This document shows, piece by piece, positions 8,760 to 18,202 of a stretch of DNA of 64,000 nucleotides. Location: assembly GCF_900103845.1 (NCBI RefSeq), contig NZ_FNIJ01000009.1:113927-177926 (forward strand), read 5' to 3'. Numbering within the stretch: the stretch's first letter is position 1; the number at the start of each line of letters is the position of its first letter. A program made the position numbers and the translations under genes. The notes beneath the pieces were generated by a model that saw nothing but the letters and a program-made list of their open reading frames with translations, ran no database searches and was not told the origin of the DNA. This DNA comes from Pseudomonas jinjuensis. Its GTDB lineage: Bacteria > Pseudomonadota > Gammaproteobacteria > Pseudomonadales > Pseudomonadaceae.

Positions 8760-9860
8760 ATGACCCTGTGTCCATCATCCATCCGCTGGTCGCTGGCGCT
8801 CGGCGCGCTGCTGGCCGGGTGCAGCGGATCGCCGATTCCGAATCCGCTGGCGACGGCAGGCGACGACGTGCATGTGAAGGAAATCACCCACCTCTCGCCG
8901 CGCGCGTCGGTGGTGCTCGACAAGAACTGCCCGGACCTGGTGCAGCCCTACCGGCTCTCCGACAACGTCGCCTCGATGACCATGTTCAGCGTCAAGGAAG
9001 GCCTCAAGGGCGTCAGCAGCCAGCTGACCAGCATGCTCGGCGGAGCCAAACCCACGGCGGCCGTCGACGGCGGCAAGCTGTCCGACTCGACCAAGCAGGC
9101 CGCCAAGCAGCTCAACTGGCTGCCGATGTCCGCCGAGGAGCTCTACGCCGAGCGCCAGCACGCCAAGCGCACCGACCTGCTGTCGCGCACCAGCAAGCTC
9201 GGCAGGAAGTACTACCCGACGGCGGACAAGATGCTCAGCGACATCCTCGCCAGCATCCGCGAGCCCTACGACTACCGCTTCAAGCTGTTCATCGTGAAGA
9301 CCGACGGGCGCAACGCCCTGGCCCTGCCCGGCGGCTACCTGTACCTCGACCAGGGCCTGCTGGACACCCCCGAGCACCAGGCCAAGGGCTACTTCGCCCT
9401 GGCCCACGAGATCGGCCACGTGCTGCAGCGCCACGAGACCAAGGAGATGCAGAGCCTGGTGGTGGACTCCTTCACGGTGAAGGAAGAGCTGGTGGACACC
9501 ATGCAGTCGGCCAAGGGCAACCCGGCCGCCGTGGTCGACCGCATCAGGCTGGAAAAGGGCCAGTTCACCCAGCACCACGTCGACCAGGAGCTGCAGGCCG
9601 ACTCCTGCGCGGTGAAGATGCTCGGCCGCGTCTATCCCGACAGCCAGGCGCTGGCCAGGTCGATCGACGCCTTCGTCAGGGACCTGCCGCAGGTGCAGCC
9701 GCTGGGCGGAGCCACGGCAAGCGGCGCCGGCGCGCTGCCGGAGAACGTCTACGACATCGTCAACTCGCCGATGATGCGCCACCCCAACACCCGCGAGCGC
9801 ACCGACAACCTGCAGACGATCTACCGCGAGGTGACCAGCACCACCACGGCAGCGCAGTGA
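8760..9860 (+). CDS. M48-family zinc metalloprotease, lipoprotein
   Basis: The 366-residue protein has a lipoprotein signal ending in the lipobox LLAGC (Cys21), so it should be membrane-tethered, probably in the periplasm. The zinc site is clear: HEIGH at His216-His220 and the downstream ligand Glu277 in QELQAD, as in M48 (BepA/HtpX-like) peptidases. The sequence LPGGYLYLDQGLLDTPE is the usual M48 strand region before HExxH. It is the last gene of the CHASE2 operon. M48 periplasmic proteases typically act in envelope quality control; the substrate here is unknown. Confidence 0.88.
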   Translation: MTLCPSSIRWSLALGALLAGCSGSPIPNPLATAGDDVHVKEITHLSPRASVVLDKNCPDLVQPYRLSDNVASMTMFSVKEGLKGVSSQLTSMLGGAKPTAAVDGGKLSDSTKQAAKQLNWLPMSAEELYAERQHAKRTDLLSRTSKLGRKYYPTADKMLSDILASIREPYDYRFKLFIVKTDGRNALALPGGYLYLDQGLLDTPEHQAKGYFALAHEIGHVLQRHETKEMQSLVVDSFTVKEELVDTMQSAKGNPAAVVDRIRLEKGQFTQHHVDQELQADSCAVKMLGRVYPDSQALARSIDAFVRDLPQVQPLGGATASGAGALPENVYDIVNSPMMRHPNTRERTDNLQTIYREVTSTTTAAQ

Positions 9861-9866
9861 ACGGGA

Positions 9867-10274
9867 TCAGCTGCCGGTGCGCGCCTGGTGCAGGCGGGTC
9901 ACCAGTTCCGCCTCGGCGCGGGAGATGCCGCAGCTCTGGCTGAGATCGGCGGCGGTGGCGCCGAGCTGGACCAGCCGCTGTGCCTGGCTGAACGACAGGC
10001 TGGACGGGTCGCGCTGCTCCAGGCGGGTCAGGCGGTCGGGCAGCGGCGCGAGTTGCTCGCGCAATTCGCCCAGCTGCTCGCCGAGGCGCACGCTGACCTG
10101 CTGGTAGGTCTCGGCGCGCTTGCCGGCGTCCTTCAGCCGTTGCTCCAGCTCCGCCAGCTGTCCGCCCTGCTGCGCGAGCAGCGCGGACTGGCGGCGCTGG
10201 TCGCGCAGCAGGAAGGCGATGCTCACCGCCAGCGCGACGCAGGCCACGCCGAGAACCACCAGCGCGATCAGCAT
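9867..10274 (-). CDS. DUF2802 membrane-anchored coiled-coil protein
   Basis: This 135-residue protein has an N-terminal membrane helix (MLIALVVLGVACVALAVSIA), a long coiled coil (about residues 28-95) and a C-terminal helix-turn segment (LSFSQAQRLVQLGATAADLS, then CGISRAEAELVTRLH) typical of DUF2802. This family ends the chemotaxis operon in Pseudomonas. It starts one base after the cheW stop and converges with the M48 gene with only 6 nt between. Its role is unknown; linkage suggests a function with the polar chemotaxis/flagellar apparatus. Confidence 0.8.
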   Translation of the reverse strand: MLIALVVLGVACVALAVSIAFLLRDQRRQSALLAQQGGQLAELEQRLKDAGKRAETYQQVSVRLGEQLGELREQLAPLPDRLTRLEQRDPSSLSFSQAQRLVQLGATAADLSQSCGISRAEAELVTRLHQARTGS

Positions 10275-10275
10275 T

Positions 10276-10755
10276 TCAGATGGCCTCCAGTTCCGACCAC
10301 TCTTCCTCGCTGAGCATCTTTTCCAGCTCGACCAGGATCAGCAGTTCGCCGTTCTTGTTGCACACGCCCTGGATGAACTTGGCCGACTCGTCGTTGCCGA
10401 CGTTCGGCGCGGTCTCGATCTCCGACTGGCGCAGGTAGATGACCTCGGCGACGCTGTCGACCAGGATGCCGACCACCTGGCGATCCGCCTCGATGATGAC
10501 GATCCGCGTGTTGTCGGTGACCGCCGCCGGGACCAGGCCGAAGCGCTGGCGGGTGTCGATCACCGTCACCACGTTGCCGCGCAGGTTGATGATGCCCAGC
10601 ACGTAGGACGGCGCGCCCGGTACCGGCGCGATCTCGCTGTAGCGCAGCACTTCCTGCACCTGCATCACGTTGATGCCGTAGGTCTCGTTGTCCAGGCGGA
10701 AGGTCACCCACTGCAGGATCGGATCCTCGGCACCTTGCGCTGCTACTTTGCTCAT
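10276..10755 (-). CDS. cheW: Chemotaxis coupling protein CheW
   Basis: CheW bridges chemoreceptors and the CheA kinase. The 159-residue product is a single CheW domain (WVTFRLDNETYGINVMQVQE, LGIINLRGNVVTVIDTRQRF). I start it at the ATG at 10755 (MSKVAAQ), preceded by GAGGGG; the frame is open further upstream but that part is not CheW-like. It sits directly downstream of parP and directly upstream of the DUF2802 gene. Confidence 0.95.
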   Translation of the reverse strand: MSKVAAQGAEDPILQWVTFRLDNETYGINVMQVQEVLRYSEIAPVPGAPSYVLGIINLRGNVVTVIDTRQRFGLVPAAVTDNTRIVIIEADRQVVGILVDSVAEVIYLRQSEIETAPNVGNDESAKFIQGVCNKNGELLILVELEKMLSEEEWSELEAI

Positions 10756-10819
10756 ATCCCCTCGCCTCTTCTGCAGCCGCGACCGCGCGGCGTTTCTGTC
10801 TGTTCGTCGGTTCCGGCGC

Positions 10820-11551
10820 TCAGGGCCTGCCGGAACCGGGTTTGCCGCCGTCGAGCATCCCGGCCAGCGCCGAGACGTCGAGCAACGCACACATCTGGTC
10901 GATCACCGTGCCGGCCAGCCATGGCCGCTGCTGACGGCGGCCGCGCCACTTGACCTCGGCCGGGTCGAGGCGCAGCGAGCGGCTGACCTGGTGCACCGCC
11001 AGCCCCCACTCGTAGCCCTGCACGGAAATCACGTATTTCAGGCCCTGCCGGTAGTCGTCGCGATAGCGCTCGGGCATCACCCAGCGCGCGGTGTCCAGCA
11101 CCTTCAGGCTGCCGCCGTCGCGGCCCGGCAGCAGGCCGAGGAACCAGTCCGGCTGGCCGATCAGCGGGGTCAGCTCGCGGCCTTCCAGCGAATGGATCGA
11201 GCCGAGGCACACCAGCGGCACCGCCAGGGTCAGCCCGGCGACGTCGAACAGCAGGCACTCGAACGGCTCGCCGGCCCACTGCGGGCGGCCGTCGTCGAGC
11301 AGCGCCAGCGGCGCCGGGGGCAGTTCCGCGGCGCCCGGGCGGCGCAGTTCGATGGCGTCCGGCAGCAGCGGGACCACGGGCTTCTGCTCGCGCAGGCGGG
11401 CATCGCGGATCTGCTCCTCCAGCACCGCGGCCTGGAACTCGTCCGCGCTGACGCTGCTTTCCGGCTCGGCGCAGGTGGCCTCCTGCAGCAGCGCGTCGAG
11501 GTACGACTGCAGGGCGATCTGCGGGCGGGTGGCGGTAGCGGAATGGCTCAT
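10820..11551 (-). CDS. parP: CheW-domain array protein ParP
   Basis: The 243-residue protein has a variable N-terminal half (about 1-105) and a C-terminal CheW-like domain (FECLLFDVAGLTLAVPLVCL, GWVLGLL-type segment FLGLLPGRDG). In Vibrio and Pseudomonas, ParP links CheA and receptors to the polar ParC scaffold, and the gene lies just after parC, as here. I use the ATG at 11551 (MSHSATATRPQ); a GTG five codons upstream is an alternative. The family assignment rests on domain plus parC linkage. Confidence 0.85.
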   Translation of the reverse strand: MSHSATATRPQIALQSYLDALLQEATCAEPESSVSADEFQAAVLEEQIRDARLREQKPVVPLLPDAIELRRPGAAELPPAPLALLDDGRPQWAGEPFECLLFDVAGLTLAVPLVCLGSIHSLEGRELTPLIGQPDWFLGLLPGRDGGSLKVLDTARWVMPERYRDDYRQGLKYVISVQGYEWGLAVHQVSRSLRLDPAEVKWRGRRQQRPWLAGTVIDQMCALLDVSALAGMLDGGKPGSGRP

Positions 11552-11618
11552 GACGGAAATCCGCACGGTTGGCTTGGCCGCTGTATCGGCAGGAGGCGGC
11601 CCGGACTTGAATCCATGC

Positions 11619-12407
11619 TCAGGCCACCTGCGCTGCCGGCTGTCGGCTCAGCAGATGCTGCAGCAGCGCGCGATAGGCGATCACCCCGCGGCTGTTGGAA
11701 TCGAAGCGCGACGGCACCAGGCCGTTGCGGCTGGCGTCGCGCAGGCGCGTGTCGATCGGGATGAAGGCCGGCCAGAGGTTGTCCGGATAGCTGTCGCGCA
11801 GTACCCGCAGGGTGCCGATGGAGGCCTGGGTGCGGCGGTCGAACAGGGTCGGCACGATGCTGAACGGCAGCGCCTGGCGCCGCGAGCGGTTGATCATCTG
11901 CAGGGTGGCGAGCATCCGCTCCAGCCCCTTCAGCGCGAGGAACTCGGTCTGTACCGGGACCACCAGGTGCTGGCTGGCCGCCAGCGCGTTGACCATCAGC
12001 ACGCCGAGCAGCGGCGGGCTGTCGATGATCGCGTGGTCGAAGTCGTTCCACAGCTGCGCCAGGCTCTTCGAGAGCACCAGGCCGAGGCCGTTCTGCCCGG
12101 GCGCCTGGCGCTCCAGCGTCGCCAGCGCGGTGCTCGAGGGCAGCAGGCTGAGGTTCTCGTGGCTGGTCGACAGCAGCAGCCGGCGCGGCAGGCCGTCCGG
12201 CACCTGGCCCTGGTGCTGGAACAGGTCGAACAGGCTGTGTTCCAGGCCGTCCGGATCGTAGCCGAAATAGCTGGTCATCGAGCCGTGCGGGTCGAGGTCG
12301 ACCACCAGCACGCGCTTGCCGGCATCGGCCAGCAGGCCGGCCAGGGCAATGGTCGATGTGGTCTTGCCAACGCCACCTTTCTGGTTGGCAACCGCCCAGA
12401 CTTTCAT
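11619..12407 (-). CDS. parC: ParA-like polar chemotaxis ATPase ParC
   Basis: This 262-residue MinD/ParA-type ATPase begins MKVWAVANQKGGVGKTTS with the deviant Walker A. Further on it has VVDLDPHGS and IIDSPPLLG, the Walker A' and B motifs. ParC positions chemotaxis arrays at the cell pole and promotes their inheritance. The frame is open upstream of the chosen ATG at 12407, but family members start at MKVWAV. It lies between motD and parP, the order known in Pseudomonas and Vibrio. It must not be confused with topoisomerase IV ParC. Confidence 0.92.
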   Translation of the reverse strand: MKVWAVANQKGGVGKTTSTIALAGLLADAGKRVLVVDLDPHGSMTSYFGYDPDGLEHSLFDLFQHQGQVPDGLPRRLLLSTSHENLSLLPSSTALATLERQAPGQNGLGLVLSKSLAQLWNDFDHAIIDSPPLLGVLMVNALAASQHLVVPVQTEFLALKGLERMLATLQMINRSRRQALPFSIVPTLFDRRTQASIGTLRVLRDSYPDNLWPAFIPIDTRLRDASRNGLVPSRFDSNSRGVIAYRALLQHLLSRQPAAQVA

Positions 12408-12426
12408 GATGCGTGTCCCCCGGCCA

Positions 12427-13263
12427 TCAGCCGCCCGACGAAGAATTGACGGCTCCCCCAGTGGAAACCGTGCCGGCAGAAGCAGGTGCAGATTGCGTGC
12501 CAGCATCGCGCGGCGTGGTGCCACTACCGGGGTTGCGCACCTCCAGGTTGCGCGACACCACCAGCACCACCCGGCGGTTGCGCGCGCGGCCCTCGGCGTC
12601 GGCGTTGTCCGCCACCGGCTGGAATTCGCCGTAGCCCACCGCCGCCAGCCGGCCGGGATCGACGCCGTCCTGCGCCAGCAGGCGGACGATGCTGGCGGCG
12701 CGGGCGGCGGACAGCTCCCAGTTGGTCGGGTAGCGCGCGTTGTGGATCGGCACGTTGTCGGTGAAGCCCTCTACCCGCACCGGGTTGGCGTAGGGCGCCA
12801 GAATCCCGGCGACCTTCTCGATGATGGCGAAGGCCGCCTGGTTGGGGATCGCCTCGCCGCTGGAGAACAGCATGGCCGAATTGAGGGTGATCTCGATCCA
12901 CTGCTCGTTGCCGCGCACGCTGAGCTGGTCGCTGGCGATCAGGTCGCCGAACGCCGCGCGCACGCTGTCGGCGATCCGCTGCAGCGGGTCGGCATCGGCC
13001 GTGCCGGACTGCACCTGCGGCAACTGCTCCTGCTGCGTGGTGCGCGGGCGTTCCGCGCCGATGGGGATCGCCCGCATGGCCTGCTCCGGCTGGTTGAACA
13101 CGCCGGTCAGGGTCTCGGAAAGAATCTTGTACTTGCCTTCGTTGATCGAGGAGATCGAGTACATCACCACGAAGAAGGCGAACAGCAGGGTGATGAAGTC
13201 CGCGTAGGAGACCAGCCAGCGTTCCTGGTTCTCGTGTTCCACCCGCTGCCGACGACGTGCCAT
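12427..13263 (-). CDS. motD: Flagellar stator protein MotD (MotB-like)
   Basis: The 278-residue protein has a basic N-terminus, a single helix WLVSYADFITLLFAFFVVMY with the proton-binding Asp22, and a C-terminal OmpA-like peptidoglycan-binding domain (VRVEGFTDNVPIHNARYPTN, LSAARAASIVRLL). MotD pairs with MotC as the second stator set in Pseudomonas. The last 40 residues are a low-complexity Ser/Thr/Gly/Ala tail. It follows motC by 10 nt. Confidence 0.95.
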   Translation of the reverse strand: MARRRQRVEHENQERWLVSYADFITLLFAFFVVMYSISSINEGKYKILSETLTGVFNQPEQAMRAIPIGAERPRTTQQEQLPQVQSGTADADPLQRIADSVRAAFGDLIASDQLSVRGNEQWIEITLNSAMLFSSGEAIPNQAAFAIIEKVAGILAPYANPVRVEGFTDNVPIHNARYPTNWELSAARAASIVRLLAQDGVDPGRLAAVGYGEFQPVADNADAEGRARNRRVVLVVSRNLEVRNPGSGTTPRDAGTQSAPASAGTVSTGGAVNSSSGG

Positions 13264-13273
13264 GGCGCCCCCG

Positions 13274-14014
13274 TCAGCCGCTGAAGCCCTGCAGCTTCAG
13301 TTCGATGGAACGCGGGTTCTCGCCCTCGGCGATGGACAGCAGGCCCTCCATCAGCATCTCCCGGTAGCTGGAGTGGCGCAGCACGATGCTCTTCAGCTTG
13401 TTGCCCACCGGCAGCAGCAGCAGGTTGGCCAGGCCGACGCCGTAGATGGTGGCGACGAAGGCCACGGCGATGCCACCGCCGAGCTGGCTGGGATCGGCGA
13501 GGTTGCCCATCACCTGGATCAGGCCCATCACCGCGCCGATGATGCCGATGGTCGGCGCGTAGCCGCCCATGGCCTCGAACACCTTCGCCGCCTGCAGGTC
13601 GCGCTCCTCCTGGTTGAACAGGTCGACCTCGAGGATGCTGCGGATGGATTCCGGCTCGACGCCATCCACCAGCAGCTGCAGGCCCTTGCGCGCGTAGGGA
13701 TCGATCTCGCTGTCGGCCACCGCCTCCAGCCCCAGCAGGCCTTCCTTGCGCGCGGTCATCGACCAGCCGACCACGCGGTGGATGCCGCCCTCCAGGTCGA
13801 TGCGCGGCGGGAAGAGCATCCAGCCGAGCATGACCACGGCGCGCTTGAGCACCTGCAGCGGCGTCTGCACCAGCGCCGCCGCCAGGGTTCCGCCGAGGAC
13901 GATCAGCGCCGCCGGGCCGTTGGCCAGGGCGCCGACGTTGCCGCCTTCGAGGAAGTTGCCGCCGACTATCGCCACCAGGGCGAGGATCAGGCCGACGAGG
14001 CTCAGCACATCCAT
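13274..14014 (-). CDS. motC: Flagellar stator protein MotC (MotA-like)
   Basis: The 246-residue MotA/PomA-type channel subunit shows four membrane helices and the family segments VLGGTLAAALVQTPLQ and MGGYAPTIGIIGAVMGLIQV. With MotD it forms a stator unit. The ATG at 14014 overlaps the cheB stop (ATGA), so translation is coupled to cheB. Upstream in-frame sequence is the cheB end in another frame and is not part of the protein. Confidence 0.95.
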   Translation of the reverse strand: MDVLSLVGLILALVAIVGGNFLEGGNVGALANGPAALIVLGGTLAAALVQTPLQVLKRAVVMLGWMLFPPRIDLEGGIHRVVGWSMTARKEGLLGLEAVADSEIDPYARKGLQLLVDGVEPESIRSILEVDLFNQEERDLQAAKVFEAMGGYAPTIGIIGAVMGLIQVMGNLADPSQLGGGIAVAFVATIYGVGLANLLLLPVGNKLKSIVLRHSSYREMLMEGLLSIAEGENPRSIELKLQGFSG

Positions 14015-15096
14015 CAGTCGCGCGGCCCCGCGCAGGCTTCGACCAGATGCCGCGGCATGTCGTCGAGGCCGTACACCGCGTCGGCCAGCCCGGCCTTCAC
14101 CACCGCCAGCGGCATGCCGTAGATCACGCAGCTGGCCTCGTCCTGGGCCCACACCTGGCTGCCGCTCTGGCGCAGCATGCGCGCGCCCTCGCGGCCGTCG
14201 GCGCCCATGCCGGTGAGCACCAGCGCCAGCACCTTGTCGCCGTAGGCCTTGGCCGCCGAGCCGAAGGTCACGTCGACGCAGGGCTTGTAGTTCAGGCGCT
14301 CATCACCCGGAAGGATGCGGATCGCGCCGCGGGAGTCCACCATCATCTGCTTGCCGCCCGGCGCCAGCAGCGCCAGGCCGGGGCGCAGCAGGTCGCCCTC
14401 CTCGGCTTCCCTGACGCTGATCCGGCAGAGCTTGTCCAGACGCTCGGCGAAGGCGCGGGTGAAGGCCGCCGGCATGTGCTGGACCAGCAGCAGCGGCGCC
14501 GGGAAGTTCGCCGGCAGCTGCGAGAGCACGCGCTGCAGCGCCACCGGCCCGCCGGTGGAAGTGCCGATGGCCACCAGCCGGTAGGCCTTGCGCTTCGGCG
14601 CGGCCGAGGCCGGGGGCAGCGCACTCGGCGCCGGGCGCACACCGGCGACCGGTGTTTGTGCGGCCGGCGCGCTGGCCAGGCCGCCATAGTGGCGGCGGTT
14701 GCTGCGGGCGATGCTGTGGACCTTCTCGCAGAGCAGCTGGCGGACCTTTTCCGGGTTGCGCGAGACTTCGTCGAAGTTCTTCGGCAGGTAGTCCACCGCG
14801 CCGGCATCCAGCGCATCGAGGGTGACGCGGGCGCCCTCGTGGGTCAGCGAGGAGAACATCAGCACCGGCGTCGGGCAGCGCTGCATGATGTGGCGCACCG
14901 CGGTGATACCGTCCATGGTCGGCATCTCGTAGTCCATGGTGATCACGTCGGGCCGCAGCGCCAGCGCCTGGTCGATGGCCTCGCGGCCGTTGGTGGCGGT
15001 GCCCACCACCTGGATCTGCGGATCGGCGGCGAGGATTTCCGAGACGCGCCGGCGGAAGAACCCGGAATCGTCCACCACCAGGACTTTGACAACCAT
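14014..15096 (-). CDS. cheB: Chemotaxis methylesterase CheB
   Basis: CheB removes methyl groups from chemoreceptors after phosphorylation by CheA. The 360-residue protein has an N-terminal receiver domain ([10 protein letters not shown], phospho-acceptor Asp55 in [13 protein letters not shown]), a variable Ala/Pro-rich linker (about 140-172), and the C-terminal esterase with IGTSTGGP (Ser), LVQHMP (His) and LTGMGADG (Asp) forming the catalytic triad. It lies between cheA and motC. Confidence 0.96.
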   Translation of the reverse strand: MVVKVLVVDDSGFFRRRVSEILAADPQIQVVGTATNGREAIDQALALRPDVITMDYEMPTMDGITAVRHIMQRCPTPVLMFSSLTHEGARVTLDALDAGAVDYLPKNFDEVSRNPEKVRQLLCEKVHSIARSNRRHYGGLASAPAAQTPVAGVRPAPSALPPASAAPKRKAYRLVAIGTSTGGPVALQRVLSQLPANFPAPLLLVQHMPAAFTRAFAERLDKLCRISVREAEEGDLLRPGLALLAPGGKQMMVDSRGAIRILPGDERLNYKPCVDVTFGSAAKAYGDKVLALVLTGMGADGREGARMLRQSGSQVWAQDEASCVIYGMPLAVVKAGLADAVYGLDDMPRHLVEACAGPRD

Positions 15097-15146
15097 AAGA
15101 ACTCCTTGAAGCGGATGCGCGCGGGCCGGGAGGCCCGCGCGTTCGA

Positions 15147-17330
15147 TCAGCCGCGCCGCGCGTAGCGCTTGAGCATGCCGGGAACGTCGAGGATCAGGGC
15201 GATGCGCCCGTCGCCGGTGATGGTGGCGCCGGCCATGCCGGGCGTGCCCTGGAGCATCTTGCCCAGCGGCTTGATCACCACTTCCTCCTGGCCGACCAGC
15301 TGGTCGACGACGAAGCCGATGCGCTGGTTGCCCACCGCGATGATCACCACGTGGCCCTCGCCGGGGTTCTCGCAGGCGGCCTCGGGCACCAGCCAGCGCT
15401 TGATATGGAACAGCGGCAGCGCCTTGTCGCGGACGATCACCACTTCCTGGCCGTCGACCACGTTGGTGCGCGACAGGTCGAGGTGGAAGATCTCGCTGAC
15501 GTTGACCAGCGGGAAGGCGAACGCCTGGTTCTCCAGCATCACCATCAGGGTCGGCATGATCGCCAGGGTCAGCGGCACCTTGATGATGATCTTCGAGCCC
15601 TGGCCCTTGGCCGAGTGGATGTTGATGATGCCGTTGAGCTGGGCGATGCGGGTCTTCACCACGTCCATGCCGACGCCGCGGCCGGAGACGTCGGAAATCT
15701 CCGTCTTGGTCGAGAAGCCGGGGGCGAAGATCAGGTTGTAGCAGTCGGATTCGCTCAGGCGCTCGGCGGCGTCGCGATCCAGCAGGCCCTTCTCCACCGC
15801 CTTGGCGCGCAGCACGTCGGGGTCCATGCCACGGCCGTCGTCGGAGATCGACAGGAGGATGTGGTCGCCCTCCTGCTCGGCCGACAGCAGCACCTGGCCG
15901 ACCCGCGGCTTGCCCGCCGCCTCGCGTTCCGCGGGGCTTTCGATGCCATGGTCGACGGCGTTGCGCACCAGGTGCACCAGCGGGTCGGCCAGCGCCTCGA
16001 CCAGGTTCTTGTCGAGATCGGTGTCCTCGCCCACCAGCTCCAGGCTGATTTCCTTCTTCAGGCTGCGCGCCAGGTCGCGGACCAGCCGCGGGAAGCGGCC
16101 GAAGACCTTCTTGATCGGCTGCATGCGCGTCTTCATCACCGACGTCTGCAGGTCGGCGGTGACCACGTCGAGGTTGGCCACGGCCTTGGCCATGGCTTCG
16201 TCCTCGCTGTTCAGGCCGAGGCGCACCAGGCGGTTACGCACCAGCACCAGCTCGCCGACCATGTTCATGATCTCGTCGAGCCGCGCGGTATCCACGCGCA
16301 CCGTGGTTTCCGCCTCGTGGCCCTTCTCCGCCGCAGGTTTCGGGGGCTCGGCTGCACGCGCCGGTTTCCCGGCGGCGCTGGCCGCCGCTGCCGGCTTCGG
16401 CGCGGCGGGGGCGGCGGGAGCGCCGCCGAACTTGCCCTTGCCGTGCAACTGGTCGAGCAGCGCCTCGAACTCGTCCTCGCTGATGTGCTCGCTGTCCGCC
16501 GCGGCGGCTGGCGGTACCGGCGCGGCAGGCTGGACCGGGGCGGCGGGCGGGGTTTCCACGGCGCCGGTGAACTTGCCCTTGCCGTGCAGCTGGTCGAGCA
16601 GCGCCTCGAATTCGTCGTCGGTGATCTCGTCGTCGTCCGCCGCAGGCGCTGCGGACTGCGCCGCGGCGGCCGGGGCCGGAGCGGACGGCGCGCCGCCGAA
16701 CTTGCCCTTGCCGTGCAACTGGTCGAGCAGCGCCTCGAACTCGGCGTCGCTGATCTCGTCGTCGCTGATCTCGTCATCGCCATCGGCCGGGGCCGGCGCA
16801 GCGGTCGCAGCGGCGGGATGCGCGGCGGGCGGTTCGAGGGCGTCGAGCAACTGTTCGAACTCGTCGTCGGTGATGTCGGCGTAGCCGGCGCTTTCCGCCT
16901 TCTCCACCATTTCCTGGATCACCGGCGGCAGCTCGGCGCCTTCCGGCTCTGCGAGGCGCGACAGCGCCTCCAGCAGCTCCGGGGATGCCGGCACCGGATC
17001 GCGCTGGTCGCGCACCTGGTCGAACATCTCGTTGATGCTGTCCAGCGCCTGCAGGACCACGTCCATCAGCTCGGCGCCGACCTTGCGCTCGCCCTTGCGC
17101 AGAATGTCGAAGACGTTTTCCGCGATGTGGCAGCAATCCACCAGCGCATGCAGCTGGAGGAAGCCCGCCCCACCCTTCACGGTATGGAAACCTCGGAAGA
17201 TCGCGTTGAGCAGGTCCATGTCATCTGGACGGCTTTCCAGCTCGACCAGCTGTTCGGACAGTTGCTCGAGTATCTCGCCGGCCTCCACCAGGAAGTCCTG
17301 GAGGATTTCTTCATCGGCGTCGAAGCTCAT
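15147..17330 (-). CDS. cheA: Chemotaxis histidine kinase CheA
   Basis: This is a CheA of 727 residues. The Hpt (P1) domain carries [10 protein letters not shown] with phospho-acceptor His49; a long Ala/Pro-rich linker spans about 130-340; then dimerisation, ATPase ([27 protein letters not shown]) and CheW-like domains follow. A classical P2 domain is not evident. Instead the linker has three near-identical copies of [15 protein letters not shown] (residues about 191-213, 235-257, 282-303) and a degenerate one at 152-164. GGGGAG precedes the start. CheA phosphorylates CheY and CheB encoded next to it. Confidence 0.97.
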   Translation of the reverse strand: MSFDADEEILQDFLVEAGEILEQLSEQLVELESRPDDMDLLNAIFRGFHTVKGGAGFLQLHALVDCCHIAENVFDILRKGERKVGAELMDVVLQALDSINEMFDQVRDQRDPVPASPELLEALSRLAEPEGAELPPVIQEMVEKAESAGYADITDDEFEQLLDALEPPAAHPAAATAAPAPADGDDEISDDEISDAEFEALLDQLHGKGKFGGAPSAPAPAAAAQSAAPAADDDEITDDEFEALLDQLHGKGKFTGAVETPPAAPVQPAAPVPPAAAADSEHISEDEFEALLDQLHGKGKFGGAPAAPAAPKPAAAASAAGKPARAAEPPKPAAEKGHEAETTVRVDTARLDEIMNMVGELVLVRNRLVRLGLNSEDEAMAKAVANLDVVTADLQTSVMKTRMQPIKKVFGRFPRLVRDLARSLKKEISLELVGEDTDLDKNLVEALADPLVHLVRNAVDHGIESPAEREAAGKPRVGQVLLSAEQEGDHILLSISDDGRGMDPDVLRAKAVEKGLLDRDAAERLSESDCYNLIFAPGFSTKTEISDVSGRGVGMDVVKTRIAQLNGIINIHSAKGQGSKIIIKVPLTLAIMPTLMVMLENQAFAFPLVNVSEIFHLDLSRTNVVDGQEVVIVRDKALPLFHIKRWLVPEAACENPGEGHVVIIAVGNQRIGFVVDQLVGQEEVVIKPLGKMLQGTPGMAGATITGDGRIALILDVPGMLKRYARRG
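16422..16760 (-). repeat. Three tandem in-frame repeats in the CheA linker
   Basis: Within cheA, a block encoding [15 protein letters not shown] preceded by an acidic I-S/T-D/E segment occurs three times, separated by Ala/Pro-rich spacers of about 20-25 residues. The block DNA is highly similar between copies. A fourth, diverged copy ([16 protein letters not shown]) lies just upstream. Confidence 0.9.
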
Positions 17331-17396
17331 TCGGTGCTCCCCAAATAGGGTCGTTCGGTGTCGGTTCCGGGCCGGCCGGAAGCGCCCATCGACGAC

Positions 17397-18182
17397 TCAG
17401 AAACCAAGGCTGGACAGCAGGTCGTCGACGTCGTCCTGGCCGGACACCACGTCTTCTCTCTTATCGGCAGCGACCTGCGGACCTTCACCCTGGGATGCTC
17501 GTTGTTTGGCGACTTCTTCGCGCATCTGCGCGTGGTCGTGTTCGATGCCCACGAAGCGGTCGACCTGGCCGGCCATGCAGACCAGCTTCACCAGGTCGCT
17601 CTCGACGTTGGTGACCAGCCGCGTGACGCGCTTGATCACCTGGCCGGTGAGGTCCTGGAAGTCCTGGGCGAGAAGGATGTCGTTGAGGTTGGCCGACAGC
17701 GCGCGGTTGTCCTCGACGCTGCGCTGGAGGAAGCGCTCCATGCGCGCGGCCAGCTGGCGGAAGTCTTCCGCGCCCAGCTCGCGGCGGCGCAGGCGCTGCC
17801 ATTCCTCGTACAGCGCGCCGGCCTCGTTGCCCAGGTCGGCGAGCAGCGGGGTGCTCTGCTCCACCAGGTCCATGGTGCGGTTGGCCGCGTTCTCGGTCAT
17901 CTGCACCACGTAGGACAGGCGGTCGGTGGCGTCGGCGATCTCCGAGACTTCCTGCGCGTACGGCGAGCGCGGGTCGACCTGGAAGTTGACGATGGCGTTG
18001 TGCAGTTCGCGGGTGAGCTTGCCGACTTCCCGGTACAGGCCGCTGTCGCGGACCCGGTTGAGTTCGGTGATGAGCTGGGCCGCATCCTTGAGTTCGCCGC
18101 GTTCCAGGCTGGCGAGCAGTTCCTGCGCGTGTTGTTTGAGGGTCGATTCGTAATCGCCCACGGCTTCGTTGACCAGTTCCAT
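17397..18182 (-). CDS. cheZ: CheY-P phosphatase CheZ
   Basis: CheZ dephosphorylates CheY-P. The 261-residue, mostly helical protein carries the catalytic segment LLAQDFQDLTGQVIKRV, with the conserved Asp-Gln pair, and the C-terminal CheY-binding peptide DDVDDLLSSLGF. I start at the ATG at 18182 (MELVNEAVGDYE). The open frame continues far upstream, but that part is the shadow of cheY and fliA. It lies 20 nt downstream of cheY. Confidence 0.96.
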   Translation of the reverse strand: MELVNEAVGDYESTLKQHAQELLASLERGELKDAAQLITELNRVRDSGLYREVGKLTRELHNAIVNFQVDPRSPYAQEVSEIADATDRLSYVVQMTENAANRTMDLVEQSTPLLADLGNEAGALYEEWQRLRRRELGAEDFRQLAARMERFLQRSVEDNRALSANLNDILLAQDFQDLTGQVIKRVTRLVTNVESDLVKLVCMAGQVDRFVGIEHDHAQMREEVAKQRASQGEGPQVAADKREDVVSGQDDVDDLLSSLGF

Positions 18183-18202
18183 TGACGCCCCCAAGGCCCG
18201 TA

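Noticed and set aside
11619-12407. Plasmid or chromosome partition locus (ParA-type ATPase)
   Set aside because: No parB partner or parS sites; the gene sits between motD and a CheW-domain gene, which is the ParC/ParP chemotaxis-array setting.
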